Shown here: one piece after another, positions 58,480 to 64,000 of the stretch
How the letters are laid out: each line of letters begins with the position of its first letter
How positions within the stretch are numbered: the stretch's first letter is position 1
Notes under the pieces: model-generated
What the model was told of the DNA's origin: nothing
Database searches by the model: none
What the model saw: only the letters and a program-made list of their open reading frames with translations
Source of the DNA: Streptomyces rapamycinicus NRRL 5491
Lineage (GTDB): Bacteria > Actinomycetota > Actinomycetes > Streptomycetales > Streptomycetaceae
NCBI RefSeq assembly: GCF_024298965.1
Contig: NZ_CP085193.1
Span: 1,798,001 to 1,862,000 of the forward strand
DNA: 64,000 nt
Reading direction: 5' to 3'
Made by a program: the position numbers and the translations under genes

Positions 58480-59829
58480 TCAGTCGGTGGTGACCGACAG
58501 GCCGAGGCTCTTCAGGTCGGGCATGGTTCTGCTCTGGGCTTCGCGCAGGGCCCCCAGGACGGTGCCGCTGCCGGCTCCGGCCCGGGCGAGCCCGTCGTCG
58601 CCGGAGGTGGTGGTCGAGACCATCCGCGGTCCCCACTTCCAGCTGGACGTGATCATCTCGGCCTGCTTCCCGAAGAGGTCGAAGATGTCCTGTCCGGAGT
58701 AGTAGCTGGTGTCCATCTCCTTGCGGGCCACCGGGACCAGGCTTGGCACGGACGGGAAGGCGCTGCTGACACCGCTGGCGAGCTTGGCGCGCAGGGCGTC
58801 GGGGCTGGTCACCATCCAGGAGATGAACTCCATGGCCTCCTTGGGGTGCCGGCTGTCCTTGGTGACCATGAAGGTCGACCCGCCCTGCGTGCTCACCTTG
58901 GGCTTCGCCGGATCCCACTGCGGCATGGGCGCGATGGCCCATTTGCCCTTGCCGTCGGGGGTGGACGCCATCATGGAGCCCGCGGCCCAGGCGCCCGCCA
59001 GATAACCGGCCGTCTCACCGCTGCGCAGATGGGCCCGCCACTGCTGGCTGGAGCCGGGTTCGACGCGCACCAGGTCGTCGTCCTTCAGCCGCTGCCAGTA
59101 GCCGGCGACCTTGCGGGTGGGGGCGTCGTCCATGGAGACGCGCCAGGTGTCGTTGGAGGTCTGGTACCACTGGGCCCCGGCCTGCCAGGCGTACCCGGCC
59201 ATGTAGAGGGTGCCGCCGGTGGTGAAGAGGCTGGCGATCCGCGACCGGGGCTGTTCCTTCTTGAGCTTGCGGGCCGAACTCTCGAACTCCGCCCAGGTCT
59301 TGGGGACCGGGATGTGGTTCTTGGTGAAGATGTCCTTGCGGTACAGGAAGACCATCGGCTCGATGTCCACCGGTACGGCGTAGGTGCGCCCGTCGAAGGT
59401 GGTGAGGTCCAGCGCCTGCGGCAGGATCTTGCGGCGCACCGAGTCGGGCAGCAGCTTGGAGATGTCCCGGGGTACGCCGTCGATGGTGAAGCTGGGCAGC
59501 TGGGGGTATTCGATGGTGGCGACATCGGGGGCGTTGCCCGCGCGGGCGGCGTTGCTGAGCTTGGCCCAGCCGCCCTGTTCCCCGGAGGGGACCTGCTGGA
59601 AGTTCACCTTGATGTCGGTGTGGGTGCGGTTGAACTCGTCGACGACCTCCTGACTGCCGCGCAGCGCCGACCAGAAGGTGAGGCGCACGGGGCCGTCACC
59701 GGCGGTGTCGGACCCGCGGCTTGTGGAGCAGCCCGCCAGGACGAGGACGAGCAGCGTGAGCAGTGCGGTGGTGCCCGCCGTAGCCCGGTGTCCGGGCATC
59801 GGGCGTCCTGGGCGTCTATGACCAGGCAT
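58480..59829 (-). CDS. Carbohydrate ABC transporter substrate-binding lipoprotein
   Basis: 449 residues with lipobox VLVLAGCS. SBP_bac_1 fold: RLTFWSALRGSQEVVDEFN, APDVATIEYPQLPSF, YAVPVDIEPMVFLYRKDIF, AAGYLAGAW-like segment and TFMVTKDSRHPKEAMEFI. First structural gene of the operon. GGGAGGG precedes the ATG. Ligand unknown; the neighbouring DUF2264, dehydrogenase and isomerase suggest a plant-derived uronic or deoxy sugar oligomer. Confidence 0.92.
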   Translation of the reverse strand: MPGHRRPGRPMPGHRATAGTTALLTLLVLVLAGCSTSRGSDTAGDGPVRLTFWSALRGSQEVVDEFNRTHTDIKVNFQQVPSGEQGGWAKLSNAARAGNAPDVATIEYPQLPSFTIDGVPRDISKLLPDSVRRKILPQALDLTTFDGRTYAVPVDIEPMVFLYRKDIFTKNHIPVPKTWAEFESSARKLKKEQPRSRIASLFTTGGTLYMAGYAWQAGAQWYQTSNDTWRVSMDDAPTRKVAGYWQRLKDDDLVRVEPGSSQQWRAHLRSGETAGYLAGAWAAGSMMASTPDGKGKWAIAPMPQWDPAKPKVSTQGGSTFMVTKDSRHPKEAMEFISWMVTSPDALRAKLASGVSSAFPSVPSLVPVARKEMDTSYYSGQDIFDLFGKQAEMITSSWKWGPRMVSTTTSGDDGLARAGAGSGTVLGALREAQSRTMPDLKSLGLSVTTD

Positions 59830-59869
59830 GGACCCTCCCCTGATTCAACGGTGGAGTCAGAGGGAATCC

Positions 59870-59933
59870 TGAGCGCTTGACTGAAATTCCGTCAATACAT
59901 CGAACAGTAGAAACTAAAGCGGTCAAACGCTCA
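59870..59933. promoter_or_regulatory. Paired inverted half-sites upstream of the sugar operon
   Basis: TGAGCGCTTGAC (59870-59881) and its inverted near-copy GTCAAACGCTCA (59922-59933) face each other with one mismatch, 52 bp centre to centre, about five helical turns. The second overlaps the stop codon of the regulator gene. They lie 41-104 bp before the binding-protein start. They are good candidate operators for the DeoR/LacI hybrid, possibly through looping. Confidence 0.6.
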
Positions 59934-61013
59934 GAGGAGCTGGGCGGTGGAATCCCGGACCACCAGGTCCGGCAGCAGCTCCAGATGGCGGGCGGCACCG
60001 GCCCACCGCCCGGCCCGGGTCCGCTCCAGCTGGCGGGTCAGCAGCTCCAGCGCCGCCTGCCCGACCTCCCCCTTGGGCGGGGCCACCGCCGTCAGCGCGA
60101 TCTGCCCCATGTCGGCGACCACGTCGTTGTAGGCCACCACCGAGCAGTCGCGCGGCACCTCGATACCCGCCTCGCGCAGCCGCTGGACCAGCACCAGCGC
60201 GTCCATGTCGCCGTGGATCAGCGCGGCGGTGGCCCCGGCGCGGCGCACCGCGGCGGCCAGGTCGGCCTCCCGCTCGTCGCGCGGGCGGGGATCGGGCCCC
60301 GCGGTGCGCGAGCTGAGCATCACCGGGCACCCCTCGCTGATGGCGCGGGCCGCGGTCTGCGCGGCGAACTCCGACCGGATCACCCGTGCGGTGGGGCTGT
60401 CGTCGCGCGCCGCCAGCACGATCCGCAGGTGCCCCAGCGAGATCAGGTGCTCCAGCGCCAGATGCACCCCGTAGGCGTGGTCGGAGCGCACACAGTCCAG
60501 CCCGTAGATCGCGCTGCCCCGGTGGGGCCGGCGCTCCACCAGCACCACGGGGACCTCCAGGGCGGCGAGCCAGGCGTGGTCCGCCCGCGCCTCCGCCTCG
60601 GTGCGCCAGCGCGGGGCGAGCAGCAGCCCGCGCGCGCCCGCGTCCAGCGCCTGGCGGACCGCGCGCTCGGTCCCGCGCTCGTCCGCGGCGATGTGCAGCG
60701 CGAGCCGCAGCCCGGCCTTCTCGGCGGCCTCGCGCGCCGCCTGGACGACCTCGGTGAGGTAGGTGTTGCGCTCCGGGACCACCATGCCGATGGTGTCGCC
60801 GGTGGCGGTGGACTCCGTGGGCATCGGCCGCAGCGAGCGCGCCACCCCGTGGCCGCGGCGCAGTTCCCCGCGCTGGGCCAGCTCCTCCACGTCCCGCCGT
60901 ACGGTGACGACGGACACCGCCAGCTCATCCGCTAGATCGGTGATCCGGGCGCTGCCCCGGGCCTCCACGAGGGCCGCGATCCGTGCCTGCCGCTTCTGCG
61001 CCGGCTCCCGCAT
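59931..61013 (-). CDS. Hybrid regulator: DeoR-type HTH with LacI-type sugar sensor
   Basis: 360 residues from the ATG at 61013, which has GGAGG 7 nt upstream; the ATG at 61049 lacks a site. Residues about 8-60 are a DeoR HTH (RQARIAALVEARGSARITDL, VSVVTVRRDVEELAQRGEL). Residues about 75-355 are a periplasmic-binding-like sensor (IGMVVPERNTYLTEVVQAA; ALIHGDMDALVLVQRLREAGIEVPRDCSVVAYNDV; LTAVAPPKGEVGQAALELL). The sensor is the LacI type rather than the isomerase-like DeoR type. It should control the sugar operon in response to the imported sugar. Confidence 0.9.
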   Translation of the reverse strand: MREPAQKRQARIAALVEARGSARITDLADELAVSVVTVRRDVEELAQRGELRRGHGVARSLRPMPTESTATGDTIGMVVPERNTYLTEVVQAAREAAEKAGLRLALHIAADERGTERAVRQALDAGARGLLLAPRWRTEAEARADHAWLAALEVPVVLVERRPHRGSAIYGLDCVRSDHAYGVHLALEHLISLGHLRIVLAARDDSPTARVIRSEFAAQTAARAISEGCPVMLSSRTAGPDPRPRDEREADLAAAVRRAGATAALIHGDMDALVLVQRLREAGIEVPRDCSVVAYNDVVADMGQIALTAVAPPKGEVGQAALELLTRQLERTRAGRWAGAARHLELLPDLVVRDSTAQLL

Positions 61014-61112
61014 GTTCCCACCTCCGACGCGATCGGCTTTCGTCTTCATATCGAAACACCGCCATAGTAGCGATCATTCGATCAGAAAACAGTCGGCGAG
61101 CGGCCTGGGTGG

Positions 61113-61664
61113 TCAGCAGTCGGTGATCCCCCTCGCCCGCAGGGCCGACCGCAGCGCCCGAGTCGCGTAGTACGTCCGCGACTTGACGGTTCCGGGAGGC
61201 ACCCCGAGCGCCCGGGCCGCCTGGCTCACACTGCGGTCCAGATAGTGCAGCTGCAGCAGCACCTCCCGCTGCGGGGGCGCCAGGTCCGCCAGGGCGTCCC
61301 ACACCACCCGGGCGGTGAGCGTCTGATCGACCGTGTCCGGCGCGGCCGGCATCGCCAGATCGGCCTCACCGGCCATCTCCATCCGCGGCTCCACCTGGTC
61401 CTGGTGGGCGTCGCGGACCAGATCGCCGACCAGATCGTCCACCACCGTGAACAGCCGGTGACGGACGGTGGCGTCCATGGGGCCGACGTCCATCGGCCGC
61501 TGCCAGGCCCGGATCGCCACCTCCTGCACGATGTCCTGGGCCCGGTGCCAGTCCCCGCCCAGCAGCCGGGCCGCCAGCCGGAGCAGCGCCGAACCGTGGC
61601 GCCGGTACAGCGTCGTTAAGAAAGTGTCGGCGTCGGTCATGACGGCCGCCGCGTTGATGTCCAT
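61113..61664 (-). CDS. ECF-like RNA polymerase sigma factor
   Basis: 183 residues from the ATG at 61664; an ATG at 61640 is also possible. Region 2: LYRRHGSALLRLAARLLGGDWHRAQDIVQEVAIRAWQRP. Region 4: LADLAPPQREVLLQLHYLDRSVSQAARALGVPPGTVKSRTYYATRALRSAL. No anti-sigma factor (zinc-binding HxxxCxxC) gene is adjacent. Divergent from a SARP regulator across a 140-bp region. Confidence 0.9.
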   Translation of the reverse strand: MDINAAAVMTDADTFLTTLYRRHGSALLRLAARLLGGDWHRAQDIVQEVAIRAWQRPMDVGPMDATVRHRLFTVVDDLVGDLVRDAHQDQVEPRMEMAGEADLAMPAAPDTVDQTLTARVVWDALADLAPPQREVLLQLHYLDRSVSQAARALGVPPGTVKSRTYYATRALRSALRARGITDC

Positions 61665-61790
61665 CGTCCCGTTCCCCCCGAGGCGAATGTGTTGATGGCG
61701 GGAGCGTAAGAGAAGGGGGCGCCGATTGAGTGACGAAAGTCTGACGACACACCACGGCCGGAAGAGCACGGTGCCCGAAACGGGCTCGAC

Positions 61791-61796
61791 TAAGAT
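61791..61796 (+). promoter_or_regulatory. Possible -10 element of a leaderless SARP transcript
   Basis: TAAGAT lies 8 bp before the GTG at 61805, so transcription would start at or next to the start codon. No ribosome binding site precedes the GTG. No good -35 hexamer is seen at the usual distance. Confidence 0.45.
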
Positions 61797-61804
61797 CCCT
61801 AGTT

Positions 61805-64000
61805 GTGCGATTTACGGTGTTAGGCCCGGTCAGGGCGTGGCGCGAGGACGCCGAATTGGAGCTGGGCCCGCCCAAACAGCGAGCGCTGCTGGCGCTGTTG
61901 TTGGTGCGGGCGGGGCAGCCGGTGGCGCTCAGCGAGATCGTCGACGTCCTGTGGGCACAGGATCCGCCGAGCACCGCGGTGAATGTGGTGCACCGCCATG
62001 TGGGCTCGGTGCGCCGGCTGCTGGAACCGGGCCTGGCGGCGCGGGCGGAGGGCAGCCGGCTGGTGCGCAGCTCCGGCGGCTACCGGCTGAACGCCGACCC
62101 GGACGCGCTGGATCTGCTGCGCTTCCGGCACCTGAGCGAATCGGCCCGGCGCACCGCCGCCGAGGGGGAGCCGGAGCGGGGGGCCGAGCTCTTCGCCCGG
62201 GCGCTCGCCCTATGGCAGGGGCCGACCGCCACCGGAGTCCCCTCAGACATCCAGACCCATCCTGTCTTCTCCGGTGTCGACCGTGAACTTCTGGCCATCG
62301 CGAAGGAGGCCGCCACCACGGCGCTCGCCTCCGGGGTCCCGGAGCAACTGCCCACCGTGCTGCAGCAGTTCGCCGCCCACCACGCGCTGGACGAGACCCT
62401 CCAGGCCCAGCTGATCCGGGTGCTCGCCACCACCGGGCGGCGGGCCGAGGCGCTGGAGGTCTTCTCCTCGGCGCGGGACCGGCTGGCGGACCAGCTCGGT
62501 GTGGCGCCGGGCCCGGAGTTGCGCGCCGCCCACCGCGAGGTGGTGCCCCGGTCGACCCCGGCCCCCGCCGAGCCGGTCCAGCCCACCCCTCCGGCGACGC
62601 CGCCCGCCCCGGCGGTCCGCCCGGCCCAACTGCCGCCCGATCTGCCCGCGTTCAGCGGACGCCACGGCGAACTCGCCGGTATCCACGCGCTGCTGCCCGA
62701 GGGCGCCGGGATCGCCCCACCGGCCCCGCTGGTGATCAGCGCGATCGACGGGATGGCCGGGATCGGCAAGACCGCGCTGGCCGTGCACTGGGCGCACCGG
62801 ATCGCCCACCGCTTCCCGGACGGACAGCTCTACGCCAATCTGCGCGGCTTCGATCCGACCGGTTCGATGATGTCGCCGAACGAGGCGCTGCGCGGATTCC
62901 TCCACGCTCTGGGGACCCCGCCGAGCCGGGTGCCCACGGGTCTGGACGCCAAGACCGCGCTGTACCGCAGTCTGCTGGCGGGGCGGCGGATGCTGGTCCT
63001 GCTGGACAATGTGGTGGACTCGCAGCACGTACGCCCGCTGCTGCCCGGCTCCCCCGGCTGTCTGACCATCGTCACCAGCCGCAATCAGCTGCACGGTCTG
63101 ATAGCGAGCGAGGGGGCCCGTCCTCTTACTCTGGGGCCGCTGTCCCCGGCCGAGTCCCATGAGGCGCTCGTCCGGCGGCTGGGTACGGACCGGGTCGCCG
63201 CGGAGCCGCAGGCGGTGGCGACCATCATCCGGCTGTGCGGGCGGCTGCCGCTCGCGCTGGCGGTGGTGGCCGCCCGCGCCGCGACCCGTCCCTCCTTTCC
63301 CCTTTCTTCTGTCGCCGCCGAGTTGCGCGAGAGCCAGGGCAACCTCGACGCGTTCGCGGGCGCCGATCCGAGCACCGACGCGCGGAGCGTCTTCTCCTGG
63401 TCCTACCGGGCGCTGGAGCCGGAGGCCGCCCGGCTGTTCCGGCTGCTCGCCCTGCACCCCGGGCCCGAGGTCTCCACCGCGGCGGCCGCGAGCCTGGCCG
63501 GGCTGCCGCTCCGGGTCACCCGGGCCCTGCTGGCCGCGCTCACCCGAGCCCATCTGCTGATGGAGCCCGACCCGGGCCGCTACACCTTCCACGATCTGCT
63601 GCGGGCGTACGCCATGGAGCTGGTCCAGGACCATGAGGCGGAGGAGATCCGCCAGGACGCCCGGCACCGGATGTTCGACCACTATCTGCACACCGCGCGC
63701 ACCGCCGCCACGCGGCTCGCCCCGCACCGGACCGAACCGCTGCCGGTGTCCCCGGCCCGGCCCGACGCGGCGCCCGAGCACCTCGGCGGCCAGGAGCGCG
63801 CCGAGGCATGGCTCTCGGCCGAGCGCCGCGTACTGCTGTCGGTCGTCGAGCACGCGCGGGACCACGGATTCCCGGCCCACGCCTGGCAGTTGGCCGTGAC
63901 ACTGGAGCTCTTCCTGGACCGGTGCGGCCACTGGCAGGAGCAGACCGCCGTCCAGCGCACCGCGCTGGGGGCGGCCCGCGCTCTGTCCGACCGGCTCGGT
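61805..64000 (+). CDS. AfsR/SARP-family transcriptional regulator with NB-ARC domain (3' truncated)
   Basis: The frame is open from the GTG at 61805 to the window end (732 codons), so the C-terminus is missing. Residues about 1-95 are the OmpR-like DNA-binding domain (FTVLGPVRAW; PPKQRALLALLLVRAGQPVA; VNVVHRHVGSVRRLLEP). About 100-245 is the BTAD helical domain. From about 275 comes an NB-ARC domain: Walker A IDGMAGIGKTALAVHWAHR, Walker B MLVLLDNV, RNBS TIVTSRNQL and GLPL-like CGRLPLALAVVA. The lost end probably holds TPR repeats. SARPs activate secondary-metabolite genes, which may lie beyond the edge. Confidence 0.9.
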   Translation, partial: MRFTVLGPVRAWREDAELELGPPKQRALLALLLVRAGQPVALSEIVDVLWAQDPPSTAVNVVHRHVGSVRRLLEPGLAARAEGSRLVRSSGGYRLNADPDALDLLRFRHLSESARRTAAEGEPERGAELFARALALWQGPTATGVPSDIQTHPVFSGVDRELLAIAKEAATTALASGVPEQLPTVLQQFAAHHALDETLQAQLIRVLATTGRRAEALEVFSSARDRLADQLGVAPGPELRAAHREVVPRSTPAPAEPVQPTPPATPPAPAVRPAQLPPDLPAFSGRHGELAGIHALLPEGAGIAPPAPLVISAIDGMAGIGKTALAVHWAHRIAHRFPDGQLYANLRGFDPTGSMMSPNEALRGFLHALGTPPSRVPTGLDAKTALYRSLLAGRRMLVLLDNVVDSQHVRPLLPGSPGCLTIVTSRNQLHGLIASEGARPLTLGPLSPAESHEALVRRLGTDRVAAEPQAVATIIRLCGRLPLALAVVAARAATRPSFPLSSVAAELRESQGNLDAFAGADPSTDARSVFSWSYRALEPEAARLFRLLALHPGPEVSTAAAASLAGLPLRVTRALLAALTRAHLLMEPDPGRYTFHDLLRAYAMELVQDHEAEEIRQDARHRMFDHYLHTARTAATRLAPHRTEPLPVSPARPDAAPEHLGGQERAEAWLSAERRVLLSVVEHARDHGFPAHAWQLAVTLELFLDRCGHWQEQTAVQRTALGAARALSDRLG

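Overview
The window is very GC-rich (roughly 70% or more by eye), uses codons with G or C in third position, has many overlapping ATGA/GTGA gene junctions, and carries Streptomyces hallmarks: SARP/AfsR regulator, gas vesicle cluster with gvpO/Y/Z/L/S genes, OsdKR-type dormancy genes and modular intergenic repeats. It reads as chromosomal DNA of a Streptomyces or close relative. Species is not resolved. I see no tRNA, rRNA, CRISPR array, transposase or phage gene, and no boundary of a mobile island.

Layout. 1-4.8 kb: end of a GH2 glycosidase, a TetR regulator divergent from an acyl-CoA synthetase, and an MFS exporter. 5.1-7.1 kb: a probable 28-residue attenuator leader peptide ahead of an alkanesulfonate-monooxygenase-like flavin enzyme and a GNAT enzyme. 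7.2-13.1 kb: a tight operon for uptake and hydrolysis of an amino-acid- or peptide-like compound (ABC permease, ATPase, M19 dipeptidase, binding lipoprotein, CocE-type hydrolase). 13.1-19.6 kb: an ArsR-like DUF5937 regulator and a ten-gene gas vesicle cluster (gvpY-Z-A-F-G-O-J-L-S-K) on the minus strand. 19.6-24.8 kb: FdhA-like dehydrogenase, glycerol kinase and glycerol channel, and an alditol oxidase.

25-40 kb is the most striking part: an OsdR/DosR-type dormancy (hypoxia) island. It has four tandem universal stress proteins, two CBS-BON proteins, phosphoketolase, zinc alcohol dehydrogenase, nicotinate phosphoribosyltransferase, an Rv1733c-like membrane protein, an Acg-type nitroreductase, a DosR-like response regulator and a GAF-GAF histidine kinase that keeps the DosS haem-ligand histidine and distal tyrosine. 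A 14-bp palindrome of the form GGNCCGTWCGGNCC recurs in front of most transcription units here (28.55, 28.58, 30.46, 36.27, 37.11 kb), consistent with one shared regulator.

40-52.7 kb: a secreted 1535-residue multidomain beta-galactosidase, NUDIX hydrolase, methyltransferase divergent from an HxlR regulator with twin operators, DUF2267 protein, peptide deformylase, an OlsB/OlsA-like acyltransferase pair, phenylacetate-CoA ligase behind a paa-type palindrome, and a lipoprotein. 52.7-61 kb: a carbohydrate operon (DeoR-HTH/LacI-sensor hybrid regulator, binding lipoprotein, two permeases, D-2-hydroxyacid dehydrogenase, DUF2264 protein, xylose-isomerase-like protein). 61.1-64 kb: an ECF-like sigma factor divergent from a SARP/NB-ARC regulator that runs off the window and may be translated from a leaderless mRNA.
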